Shown piece after piece: positions 7,761-15,207 of a DNA stretch of 27,481 bases. The stretch covers positions 1-27,481 of the forward strand of contig CALKWO010000109.1 in NCBI GenBank assembly GCA_938003875.1, written 5' to 3'. The translations under genes were made by a program, and so were the position numbers. Position 1 is the stretch's first letter, and each line of letters opens with the position of its first letter. The notes under the pieces are model-generated. The model was not told where the DNA came from. It worked only from the letters and a program-made list of their open reading frames with translations, and ran no database searches. Source of the DNA: an uncultured bacterium (lineage in GTDB: Bacteria > Planctomycetota > Uabimicrobiia > Uabimicrobiales > JABWCH01).

Positions 7761-8735
7761 ATGAATTCCTACTCTACAGAAGATTTATTCCAGGGAATAT
7801 TGAAGAACAACCGTCGTATTCTTGCAAAAGCAATTTCTTTGATGGAAAGTACTCTCGAAGAAGATGTATCCCAAAGCCAGGATTTGATGAATCGCCTGCT
7901 TCCCTATACAGGAAAATCCTTCCGTATCGGGATCAGCGGAGTCCCTGGCGTTGGGAAAAGCACATTCATCGATAGCTTTGGCATCATGCTCCTGGAAAAA
8001 AAACGAAAGCTTGCTGTTTTGGCTGTAGACCCTAGCAGCAACCGTTCAGGCGGAAGCATCCTGGGGGATAAAACCAGGATGCTCTCTCTTAGCCAAAGGT
8101 CTGATGTTTTCATCAGGCCTTCGCCCTCTTCAGGAACACTAGGCGGTGTAGCTCGCAAGACAAGAGAAACCATTCTTTTGTGTGAAGCAGCAGGCTATGA
8201 TACTATTTTAGTGGAAACCGTAGGCGTAGGCCAATCTGAAACTGTAGTAGCGTCTATGGTAGATTTCTTGCTTGTTTTGATGCTTCCTAATGCAGGAGAT
8301 GAGCTTCAGGGAATCAAGCGAGGGATCATGGAAATGGGAGATGGCTTTGTGGTCAATAAAAGCGATGGAGATCAAATCCCATCAGCAAATCTTACCATGA
8401 ATAGGCTAAAGACTGCCTTGCATTTTCTAACACCCCGAACAAAAGGATGGAATCCTTTTGTCTTACCCTGTAGCTCCCTGGAAAAAAATGGTATAGAAGA
8501 AATCTGGAAACATTGCCAGGAATTTTTGCAGGATTCTTGCAGAATGGAAAATCATCGCAAAAGCCAGGCATGTGAATGGATGCATAGCCTTATTAAAGAA
8601 GGGCTTTATAGAAAATTCTATTCTCATCCTCAAATTTCCAGACTTCTTTTAGAAAAAGAAAAGCAAGTATGGGGAAACAAAAAAAATCCTACTATGGCAG
8701 CTTTAGAATTGTTGAAAGATTTCGAAAATTTATAA
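7761..8735 (+). CDS. meaB: Methylmalonyl-CoA mutase-associated GTPase MeaB
   Basis: G3E-family GTPase (also called ArgK) of 324 residues that gates cobalamin loading and protects methylmalonyl-CoA mutase. Visible motifs: Walker A GVPGVGKST at 60-68, the switch region VDPSSNRSGGSILGDKTRM at about 89-107, PSPSSGTLGGVARKT, VETVGVGQSE at about 151-160 and NKSD at 199-202 for guanine recognition. Length is normal for the family. Only a weak AAGG lies upstream (7746-7749, spacing 11), so translation may partly depend on the preceding gene, which ends 17 bases earlier. The epimerase of the same pathway begins 11 bases after its stop, which supports the assignment. The mutase itself is not in the window. 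Confidence 0.95.
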   Translation: MNSYSTEDLFQGILKNNRRILAKAISLMESTLEEDVSQSQDLMNRLLPYTGKSFRIGISGVPGVGKSTFIDSFGIMLLEKKRKLAVLAVDPSSNRSGGSILGDKTRMLSLSQRSDVFIRPSPSSGTLGGVARKTRETILLCEAAGYDTILVETVGVGQSETVVASMVDFLLVLMLPNAGDELQGIKRGIMEMGDGFVVNKSDGDQIPSANLTMNRLKTALHFLTPRTKGWNPFVLPCSSLEKNGIEEIWKHCQEFLQDSCRMENHRKSQACEWMHSLIKEGLYRKFYSHPQISRLLLEKEKQVWGNKKNPTMAALELLKDFENL

Positions 8736-8746
8736 AGGATTTATAT

Positions 8747-9154
8747 ATGATTAAAAAAATCAGCCATATTGGTATTGCAGTAAAAAGTTTACAAGAGCAG
8801 ATTGCTTTTTATCGTGATGTGCTTCAACTCCCCTTTTTAGGAATAGAAGAAGTTGCCGAGCAAAAAGTCAAAGTCGCTATGTTCGAGGCAGGAGAAGTTC
8901 ATATAGAACTCTTAGAGCCTACAAGCGAAGAAAGTCCGATTGCGAAATTTATAGAAAAAAAGGGGGAGGGAATCCATCATGTCGCCTATGAAGTAGACAA
9001 TATCGAAGGCCAGATCACTCAACTTCAAAAACATGCTGTAAAGATGATTGATGAAAAGCCCAGAATCGGTGCCCATGAATGCAAAATCGCTTTTGTTCAT
9101 CCTAAAGGCACATTCGGCGTACTCACAGAACTTTGCCAACCTCAAAATCATTAA
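8747..9154 (+). CDS. mce: Methylmalonyl-CoA epimerase
   Basis: Interconverts (2S)- and (2R)-methylmalonyl-CoA between propionyl-CoA carboxylase and the B12-dependent mutase; cytoplasmic. The protein has 135 residues, normal for the family, and belongs to the vicinal-oxygen-chelate (glyoxalase) fold with two paired modules. It opens MIKKISHIGIAVKSL. Likely metal ligands are His7, a residue at 52-54 (HIE), His78 in GIHHVAYEV and Glu128 in GVLTELC; the His78-to-Glu128 spacing matches the characterised P. shermanii enzyme. AAGGA at 8735-8739 is 7 bases before this ATG; the open frame runs 26 codons further upstream, but that part overlaps meaB and lacks family similarity. It is the last gene of the + strand run, and its stop is followed by a hairpin-rich region. 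Confidence 0.93.
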   Translation: MIKKISHIGIAVKSLQEQIAFYRDVLQLPFLGIEEVAEQKVKVAMFEAGEVHIELLEPTSEESPIAKFIEKKGEGIHHVAYEVDNIEGQITQLQKHAVKMIDEKPRIGAHECKIAFVHPKGTFGVLTELCQPQNH

Positions 9155-9335
9155 GCCTGCATTTTTTACATCGAAAAACAGTAGAGGAGAGGTAGCTTTA
9201 AGCTACCATCTCTCTTCTTGCGTCTTTTGCCAAAGGGTATTTCCCAAAGACGCAGGGATTGCGCTGGCGTTCGGCTTTTGAGCAGACATGACTTTTTTGG
9301 CGCAACCCTGAGGCTACAATCTGTAAAGATTTTTC
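9155..9335. other. Intergenic block with three successive hairpins
   Basis: Non-coding, between converging mce and hpnH. (1) GGTAGC (9191-9196) pairs with GCTACC (9202-9207), extended by GAGA/TCTC with one bulge; it is the likely stop for the + strand run although no strong T tract follows. (2) TGCGTCTTT (9219-9227) pairs with AAAGACGCA (9246-9254), with an inner GGG/CCC pairing. (3) CAGGGATTGCGC (9253-9264) pairs with GCGCAACCCTG (9300-9310), with one bulged A. The short ORFs here look like noise. It could be a terminator cluster, a decayed mobile palindrome or a structured RNA; I cannot tell which. Confidence 0.55.
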
Positions 9336-9412
9336 ACCGCAGAGATGCGGAGAATGCAGAGAAGAATAAAAAATATAAAAATTTTTCTCTGCGACCTCTG
9401 CGCCTCTGCGGT
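9336..9412. repeat. Long imperfect palindrome, GCAGAG-type dispersed repeat
   Basis: Arms of 26 bases (9336-9361 and 9387-9412) match at 20 of 26 positions and enclose a 25-base A+T loop. Each arm is built from repeated units of the form (A/G)N GCAGAG, beginning ACCGCAGAG and ending in the complementary CTCTGCGGT; short T/A tracts flank it. The same design recurs at 11135-11347 in an ACAGAG version and starts again at 27466. Peptides translated from it (HRRDAENAEK type) are familiar junk ORFs in many environmental genomes, so I read it as a non-coding dispersed palindrome. Confidence 0.8.
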
Positions 9413-9431
9413 AAATTTTTTTCTTTTTGAT

Positions 9432-9490
9432 TACGGTTTATCCGTATTAGGTACAAAGGATTCGGATGAACAGAAATTTTTGTCCTTTGT
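9432..9490 (-). terminator. Inverted repeats downstream of hpnH, possible terminator
   Basis: Read on the - strand just after the hpnH stop at 9501, ACAAAGGA/TCCTTTGT arms (9483-9490 and 9453-9460) flank a 22-base spacer, followed by a small hairpin TACGG-TTTAT-CCGTA (9432-9446) and then AAAAAGAAAAAAA. There is no T tract after the stem on the - strand, so termination function is uncertain. Confidence 0.35.
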
Positions 9491-9500
9491 GAATTTTTGT

Positions 9501-10532
9501 TTACTCTGGTGCAGGGATGTTGATGTTGGCTAGAGTTGCGACTACAGTAGAGGCAAATCCTTTACAAGAGCAGAAAGTCTGGTGTACGGCAGTGGGTTCA
9601 TATCCACAGTGCATCATACAATCGGCACATTCGGGATTACCGCTCTTTCTGCCATATTGTTCCCAGGGAGTTTCTTCCATGAGTTCTTTGAAGCTTTTCT
9701 TTTGCTCTTTTTCTAAAAGATAGCAAGGACTTTGCCATCCAAGAATATTGTATGTGCAGGTTCCCCAGGGGGTACAATCGAAATCATGAACCCCTGCCAG
9801 AAATTCCAGGAACATGGGAGATTGGTTGAAGACCCATTTTTTATTGCCATTATGGAGAATTTTACGGAACAGATTGATTGTCTGCTTTCTTTCGAGAAAT
9901 TTTTCTTGGGCTGATGCTTTGCTATAATTATAGCCAGGGGAAACCATCATGCCTTCTACTCCCAACGACATGGCCATATCGAAGAATTCTCTGGCTTTTT
10001 GTGGATCGGCAGTGTTGAACAGAGTCGTGTTGGTAGTAACCCTGAAACCTTGTTTCAAAGCTGCTTTTATGGCGGATATGGCTTTCTGGTATACGCCTTT
10101 TCTATTTACAATACTATCATGTTGCTCTTCCAGGCCATCCAGGTGAATGGACAAAGAGAGATATTTGGATGGTTTGAAGATAGAAAGTTTTTCTTCGAGA
10201 AGAATAGCGTTTGTGCAAAGGTATATATAACGTTTTTGGGCAATCAGCCCCTGGATGATTTCCGCTATATGCGGATGGAGCAGAGGCTCTCCTCCTGCAA
10301 TGCTTACAACGGGTGCATTGCACTCCATGGCTGCATCAAGGCATTCCTGTACACTCAGCTCTTTGCGTAGTGTTTCAGGAGGATACTGGATTTTTCCACA
10401 TCCAACGCAGGTTAGATTGCACCTGAAAAGAGGTTCTAGCATGAGAACCAGAGGATATTTCTTTTTACCTTTGAGCCTTTGCGTCATAACATATTTACTG
10501 ACAGCCCACATTTGCGATACTGGAACAGACAT
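9501..10532 (-). CDS. hpnH: Hopanoid biosynthesis radical SAM protein HpnH
   Basis: Radical SAM enzyme of 343 residues that joins a 5'-deoxyadenosyl group to diploptene, giving adenosylhopane, the precursor of extended (C35) hopanoids. The iron-sulfur motif is CNLTCVGC (Cys38, Cys42, Cys45), the SAM motif GGEPLLHP near 95-103. The protein is colinear with known HpnH: MSVPVSQMW start, YPLVLMLEPLFRCNL, KPSKYLSLSIHLDG, RVTTNTTLFNTADP, VEGMMVSPGYNY, CTPWGTCTYNILGWQ and a C-terminal GNPECADCMMHCGYE. The last region carries extra cysteines that could hold a second cluster. AAGGA lies about 10 bases before the ATG. A cheW gene ends 27 bases upstream on the same strand; no squalene-hopene cyclase or other hpn gene is present, so the pathway must be encoded elsewhere. 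It implies hopanoid-containing membranes. Confidence 0.95.
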   Translation of the reverse strand: MSVPVSQMWAVSKYVMTQRLKGKKKYPLVLMLEPLFRCNLTCVGCGKIQYPPETLRKELSVQECLDAAMECNAPVVSIAGGEPLLHPHIAEIIQGLIAQKRYIYLCTNAILLEEKLSIFKPSKYLSLSIHLDGLEEQHDSIVNRKGVYQKAISAIKAALKQGFRVTTNTTLFNTADPQKAREFFDMAMSLGVEGMMVSPGYNYSKASAQEKFLERKQTINLFRKILHNGNKKWVFNQSPMFLEFLAGVHDFDCTPWGTCTYNILGWQSPCYLLEKEQKKSFKELMEETPWEQYGRKSGNPECADCMMHCGYEPTAVHQTFCSCKGFASTVVATLANINIPAPE

Positions 10533-10559
10533 CGTATTTTTTTCCTTATAAAATATATT

Positions 10560-11054
10560 TTAAATTTTTTCAACAGCTAAAGTTGTTTCCCTGAGTTTTA
10601 AGCAGAGTTCGCGAAATACCTTTCTTTCTTCTTCCCGAATGAGATAATCAATATCCAGAACAAGATATATATGATCTTCCATTTGAGCTACTCCCACAAG
10701 AACAGCGGTCTTTTTTTCCCATGATAAAGAGGATAAAGGGATAAGCTGTTCTTGTTTCAGGGGAACTATATCATCTACTTCATCTACAATAAAACCCGCA
10801 GATCTTTCTAGCATTTCCACAATAATAATTCTTGTTTTCGTTGTATCTATAGGCTGTTCCGTTCCTAGTACAATACGAAGATCCATAACTGGTATCACAA
10901 CCCCACGAATATGGATGATTCCATGCAAAAGCCCTGTCCAGGATGGCGCAGGAGAAACGGGAATATTTCGGATTACTTCTCGAACTTTGTCAATAGGAAG
11001 TGCCAGTCTTTGCTGAGAGATTTTGAAGGTAAGAAGGCTAATAGAGTTTGTCAT
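10560..11054 (-). CDS. cheW: CheW-domain protein
   Basis: Single CheW-like domain of 164 residues. It begins ISLLTFKISQQRLALPIDKVREVIR, continues with LLHGIIHIRGVVIPVMDLR and IIIVEMLERSAGFIVDEVDDIV, and ends in YLVLDIDYLI plus a short charged tail; these are the standard scaffold beta-barrel landmarks. CheW proteins bridge chemoreceptors and the CheA kinase at the cytoplasmic membrane. There is no CheA, receptor or other Che gene nearby, so whether it serves motility or another chemosensory-type pathway is unknown. Only a weak AGG precedes the ATG. It is 27 bases upstream of hpnH and may share its transcript. Upstream lies a 327-base gap filled with palindromes. Confidence 0.9.
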   Translation of the reverse strand: MTNSISLLTFKISQQRLALPIDKVREVIRNIPVSPAPSWTGLLHGIIHIRGVVIPVMDLRIVLGTEQPIDTTKTRIIIVEMLERSAGFIVDEVDDIVPLKQEQLIPLSSLSWEKKTAVLVGVAQMEDHIYLVLDIDYLIREEERKVFRELCLKLRETTLAVEKI

Positions 11055-11080
11055 AGTGTTGCCTGTAAAAACAAAAAATT

Positions 11081-11100
11081 ACCAGGGGCATACCCCTGGT
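11081..11100. repeat. CCAGGGG palindrome, copy 1
   Basis: Perfect 8-base-pair hairpin ACCAGGGG-CATA-CCCCTGGT, 26 bases upstream of the cheW start and at the cheW end of the palindrome-rich gap behind the HEAT gene. A close copy lies at 15674-15692, also beside a gene end, so this is likely a small dispersed repeat. On the + strand a GGCC-TTTT-GGC-like pairing follows (11104-11114). Confidence 0.7.
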
Positions 11101-11134
11101 TTCGGCCTTTTGGCTAAATTAAAAAATAGAATTA

Positions 11135-11347
11135 ACCACAGAGACACAGAGTACACAGAGAGTTTTTAGCTTTTGAACCACGGATAAACACAGATGAACA
11201 CAAATAATTTTTTGTAATAGTTTTCTCCAATTTTATCGTTTCTTTATCCAGCCGAATGAGACTATTTTAAATACTATATCCGTGTTTATTTGTGTCCATC
11301 TGTGGTTCTCTTCTCATTTTTCTCTGTGTTCTCTGTGCCTCTGTGGT
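11135..11347. repeat. Nested long palindrome, ACAGAG-type dispersed repeat
   Basis: The outer arms, 11135-11160 and 11322-11347, match at 24 of 26 positions and are made of ACCACAGAG / CACAGAG units. Inside, a second pair, 11175-11203 and 11280-11308, starts GAACCAC and consists of GATNNACACA-like units, matching at about 22 of 29. The unpaired core is about 75 bases, A+T-rich and without coding sense. The whole could fold as one two-tier hairpin. It fills the gap between the HEAT gene 3' end and cheW. It is the ACAGAG counterpart of the repeat at 9336-9412. Confidence 0.85.
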
Positions 11348-11381
11348 AAAATTTCAAAACTATAATTTCCTATCCTTTAAA

Positions 11382-14300
11382 TTACTTAGTACATTTTTTT
11401 ATTGCATTTTGAATCATATAAAGAAGCATGGGGTTTGTTTCCAGCGATTCTTGTTTTTTTAGTGGTTCTAAAGCTTCAGGATCTGCTATTTCCACTAAAA
11501 CAGCAGCACAGGCAAATCGTATATGAAGGTCACTGTCCGATAAAGCTTTAGATAAAATCGGCACTGCCATGCTTTTCATTTTGATAATAGCATCTACAAC
11601 AATAGAAAGCAACTGTGGATTCTTCAGGCTCTTCAAGAGATATAGAATAGCTTCAGGAGATCTTGTTTCGCCCAAAGAAAAAATAGCCATTTGCTGGATG
11701 TCTTTATCTTTATGGTTCAGGAGTTCCACAAGGTATGGTATAGAAGTGACTCCTATTTTTCCAAGACATTGAGCAGCCAGCCGTCTGTCTTCTCCCTGCC
11801 AGAGAACAAGGAACTCGACCATAGGAATAATGGCCATTTGGGCTTTTTCGCCCATATCGCTAATGGTTCCTACAAGAAAAGAACGTCTTGTGGAAGAAGT
11901 TTCTGCTTTGAGTGCAGTTATAAGATGAGGAATAGAAGGAACCCCAATATTAGCGATAATCTTTCTTGCTACGGTTTTTTCTATTGTGTTGTCTGTAGTC
12001 TGGATCAATTGAACAAGCTTAGGGACACAGGGCAATCCTATGTTACTTAAAACTCCAACCAGTGTTTTCCTGATGTTTTCTGAAGGGTGTTTGAGAAATT
12101 TCAAAAGTTCGTCTAGTGTATTGCCTCTTTTACCAAGCAAAGACAAAGCTTCAGAAAGAAGTGCTTCATCCTGGCTGGAATTGAGTATTCTCAGCAAATA
12201 AGGAGTTACGCTATCTCCCATTTGTTCTAAAATTTCCAGAGCACTTTTTTTGGCTTTGGGAGACTCTTCCGTAACTAAAGGAATAATCTGCTCAATGGAT
12301 TTCTCTCCCGACTGAACGATAGCTTCTACTAAAAGACGATGCACTTCGTTGTCATAGCTTTTTTTCAAAATTTCAATGAAAACAGGAATAATGCTATCTC
12401 CCTGAATGCCTATTTTTCCTAAACTTCGGATAGTTTCTTTCAATACTTCCGCCTGGGCATAGCGCAATTCCCTCATTAAAAAATCTATAGATTCTGTGGC
12501 ATCTTTTCCTAGATATCCAAGTGCCTGAATTAAAGTGATTTTTCCTTCCTCCTGGCTGACTCTCCTGAGAGCTAGAAGAATATGAGGTACTGCTGTTTTT
12601 CCCATTTTGCTGAGTGCTTTTGCCACTTCTTCTCGCACCATGGGGGAATCATCGCTGCTTGTATCAATCAAATTTTTTATGATTTCACTGGAATTATGTC
12701 CGATTTCTCCTAACGCAGCAGCCGCTTCTTTTTTGATAATATCAATGTCCATTCTCAATGCCATGATAAGCGAATACATGGCTGGTGCAGCGGTTTTCCC
12801 CATATAGCGAAGAGTCATCGCAGCTCCTTCACGAGTAGAAACATCGGAGTCCGCATCATAACGCAAGGCTTTCACTACTTTTTGCAAAACCATACTTCCC
12901 ATTTTCGCAAGGGCCTCAGAGGCTGCCTTTCTTTCGCGGAGTCCATACATACTAAAAACTTGAATCAAAGAATCTGCGGCTCTTGCTGCTTTAGGGCCTA
13001 TTTTCCCCAAAGCTTCTGCAGCAGAGCAGACTACATTTTCATCAATGTCTTTCAGGCATGCCATCAATTCAGGAATAGCACTTTCTGCCTCTGCACCAAT
13101 ATTTCCAATGGCCTTGCATATCGAAGCACGAACTTCAGCATTCACTTCCAAAGCATCCCCAAACTGATTGATTTTTAATCTTCCACGCAATAAAGACAAA
13201 GCAGGCAATGCTTTTACGCCTGAATTGGCTAAAGCATTGGCTGCTGTAGCGCGAACAGCACTGGTCTTAGCCTTAAAGGCTGTCTGGAGTTCAGGTATAA
13301 CTTTTTCCGAAGCATCCCCCATAGACTGAATTGCAAGCACCGCAGGCAATTGTAGTTCATTTTCCTGAACCATAAAGGGCTTGATCAAATCTATCATGGA
13401 AACAGCCCCAGGGCCAATATAGGCAATGGCTTTCAGGGCATATATTTTCTGAGAATTATCAGAATTCTGAATAATATTGGACAAAACTGGCAGAGCCTTT
13501 TCATTGAATTTTTTGATACTATCTCGTACTATTTCTCTCACTTCAGGAGTAGGCGCATCAATGAAAGGAAGAATATCTATAATAGAAGATTCTCCAATTC
13601 TATCAATAACCAGGCAAAGAGATTGCTTTAAAATAGGATCAGGGTTAAGCCTTACAACATTTATCGCTGGTTGTATGCATTCTTTTCCTATTTCCAACAT
13701 AGCCTGTATTACTAACTCTCTGCCAATTCCTTTCCCGTCTTTTACAGAAATAAATAAGGCAGGAATGTTGTTTTTGCCTATTTCTTTGAAAATGTATAGT
13801 ACATTTTTTTGAAGACCTTTATAGGGATTGATTTCTATAAGCTCTACCAAACGAGATAATACAATCACAAGAGAACCCATCTCTATAAGCTTTTTCTGGG
13901 CAATTTCCTGATCTATGGAATTTGTTGATTGCAATAGCTCTAAAAATGTATCTATTTCTCTTTGTCCATGTCTTGCCAATAGCTCTGCTGTTTTTTCTTT
14001 TTCTTCCAGCGTTCCTGTTTTTAGTATATGCCGTAAAGAGGTGAAGACATTTTCGCCTGCCTGGAGGATTTGCTCTATAGCATATTTTCTGATTTCACTT
14101 TCAGGATGGCAGGAAAGTTTTATGATGGCCTGGATGACTTGTGGCTCTATAGGATCCAATCCTAAAATAAAGTGAATTGCTTGTTTCGCGAATTCCAGGC
14201 TAGGGTTTTCTTCCAATAATTTCCACACTAAAGGAATAGATTCCTGGTGCTTTCGTAGTTTTTTTATTTCTTCTTCTGGCAGAGGTTTATTCTGTGCCCC

Positions 14301-14471
14301 CTGTTCTGGAGCATTCTTTGCCTCTTTTATTTTTTCCTGCTGCTCTATCTTTTTTTGTTCCAGGTTTGTTTTTTCCTCAGTGGCTTGTGTTTGCGAGGTA
14401 GCATTGAGCTGCAACAGAAGCAAGAACAACACTCCAATAGCATAGTATCGTAAAAAAATAAAAAGCTTCAT
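11382..14471 (-). CDS. Large exported HEAT-repeat protein
   Basis: 1029 residues. AGGAG 6 bases before the ATG at 14471 fixes the start; a TTG two codons earlier is less likely. The N-terminus MKLFIFLRYYAIGVLFLLLLQL is a signal peptide or anchor, followed by a charged Gln/Glu/Lys segment (about 25-75, possibly coiled coil). The rest is an uninterrupted array of about two dozen HEAT repeats of 36-40 residues with recurring forms such as VRATAANALANSG, VVCSAAEALGKIGPKA, KKEAAAALGEIG and DIQQMAIFSLGE. No catalytic domain or C-terminal sorting signal is visible. HEAT arrays form superhelical binding surfaces, so a periplasmic or surface scaffold is the sensible inference. The bilin-lyase type of HEAT protein is unlikely given the export signal and size. 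The class II aldolase gene ends 82 bases upstream. Confidence 0.9.
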   Translation of the reverse strand: MKLFIFLRYYAIGVLFLLLLQLNATSQTQATEEKTNLEQKKIEQQEKIKEAKNAPEQGAQNKPLPEEEIKKLRKHQESIPLVWKLLEENPSLEFAKQAIHFILGLDPIEPQVIQAIIKLSCHPESEIRKYAIEQILQAGENVFTSLRHILKTGTLEEKEKTAELLARHGQREIDTFLELLQSTNSIDQEIAQKKLIEMGSLVIVLSRLVELIEINPYKGLQKNVLYIFKEIGKNNIPALFISVKDGKGIGRELVIQAMLEIGKECIQPAINVVRLNPDPILKQSLCLVIDRIGESSIIDILPFIDAPTPEVREIVRDSIKKFNEKALPVLSNIIQNSDNSQKIYALKAIAYIGPGAVSMIDLIKPFMVQENELQLPAVLAIQSMGDASEKVIPELQTAFKAKTSAVRATAANALANSGVKALPALSLLRGRLKINQFGDALEVNAEVRASICKAIGNIGAEAESAIPELMACLKDIDENVVCSAAEALGKIGPKAARAADSLIQVFSMYGLRERKAASEALAKMGSMVLQKVVKALRYDADSDVSTREGAAMTLRYMGKTAAPAMYSLIMALRMDIDIIKKEAAAALGEIGHNSSEIIKNLIDTSSDDSPMVREEVAKALSKMGKTAVPHILLALRRVSQEEGKITLIQALGYLGKDATESIDFLMRELRYAQAEVLKETIRSLGKIGIQGDSIIPVFIEILKKSYDNEVHRLLVEAIVQSGEKSIEQIIPLVTEESPKAKKSALEILEQMGDSVTPYLLRILNSSQDEALLSEALSLLGKRGNTLDELLKFLKHPSENIRKTLVGVLSNIGLPCVPKLVQLIQTTDNTIEKTVARKIIANIGVPSIPHLITALKAETSSTRRSFLVGTISDMGEKAQMAIIPMVEFLVLWQGEDRRLAAQCLGKIGVTSIPYLVELLNHKDKDIQQMAIFSLGETRSPEAILYLLKSLKNPQLLSIVVDAIIKMKSMAVPILSKALSDSDLHIRFACAAVLVEIADPEALEPLKKQESLETNPMLLYMIQNAIKKCTK

Positions 14472-14553
14472 TCCCAACTCCTTTATGGAAAATCATCAAA
14501 GATATATTTTTTGCTACATTCTCTTTTTCCTTGAGACAAAGAGACATCGCATT

Positions 14554-15201
14554 TTATTCATTTCTTTTATTTTTTTGCCTGATCTTCTGTAGGATTTCTA
14601 TTTCAGAAGGAGAAATAGGATTTGCACCGCCCATTTGCTTCACAAGGCAGGCAATTTTAGCCGCATATTCAGCGCATTCTAGTTTATAATAGGCTTGTGT
14701 CAATGTTTCTGCTAAAGTTACAATTCCATGTCTTTCCAATAGAATAGCATCGCTCTTTTCTAAAAAAGGACAAAGAGACTCTGCCAGTGCTATAGTCCCT
14801 GGCGTTTGGTAGGGAGCAACAGCGATTGATCCTAAATGAACGACAACCTCTGGAATGAGTACCTTTTCCATATCCTCTTTGACTATGGTCAAGGATACAG
14901 CAAAAGGAGGGTGAGCATGTACAATAGCTCTTATATCAGGACGATGGCGATAAACCATAAGATGCATTTGAATTTCAGAAGATGGCCTCCCCTGTCCGGC
15001 GATTGTTCTTCCTTCTATATCAGTTTTGAGTATTTGTTCTGGGAGCAAATAGCCTTTGCAAACACCTGATGGGGTAAATAGAAGAATATTGCCTGGCAGT
15101 CGAACACTCATATTTCCATCTGTGCCAACTATATAATTTTGACGATAGAGCCTTTGCCCTATACTACACATTTCTTCTCGAATTTCGAGTTCTGTTTTCA
15201 T
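14554..15201 (-). CDS. Class II aldolase/adducin family protein
   Basis: Zinc-dependent aldolase-type enzyme of 215 residues, close in layout to L-fuculose-1-phosphate aldolase. It shows GTDGNMSVRL (27-35), TPSG (43-46), Glu76 in PSSEIQMH, His95 and His97 in VHAHPPFAV, and His158 in LLERHGI. The four key residues fall exactly three positions after E. coli FucA Glu73, His92, His94 and His155, so metal binding and catalytic base are conserved. Known relatives cleave sugar phosphates to dihydroxyacetone phosphate plus an aldehyde, epimerise ribulose 5-phosphate, or act in methionine salvage; the substrate is undecided. The small ORF upstream ends only 6 bases before this ATG and there is no clear ribosome site, so translational coupling is likely. 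Confidence 0.9.
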   Translation of the reverse strand: MKTELEIREEMCSIGQRLYRQNYIVGTDGNMSVRLPGNILLFTPSGVCKGYLLPEQILKTDIEGRTIAGQGRPSSEIQMHLMVYRHRPDIRAIVHAHPPFAVSLTIVKEDMEKVLIPEVVVHLGSIAVAPYQTPGTIALAESLCPFLEKSDAILLERHGIVTLAETLTQAYYKLECAEYAAKIACLVKQMGGANPISPSEIEILQKIRQKNKRNE

Positions 15202-15207
15202 GGTGTA

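Noticed and set aside
9218..9533. Short + strand open frames through the palindrome region
   Set aside because: Their peptides are simply translations of the GCAGAG palindrome and flanks, have no ribosome sites and run into the hpnH 3' end.
9999..10370. 123-codon open frame on the + strand
   Set aside because: Antisense to the well-conserved HpnH coding sequence and without any recognisable motif.
9336..11347. Possible CRISPR array from the repeated CAGAG units
   Set aside because: The units are inverted and about 8-10 bases apart, with no regular spacers of 30-40 bases, and no cas gene is present.
14471..14553. Promoter in the gap before the HEAT gene
   Set aside because: The 82 bases contain an imperfect TCTCTTT/AAAGAGA pairing and a TATATC-like stretch but no -35/-10 pair with proper spacing.
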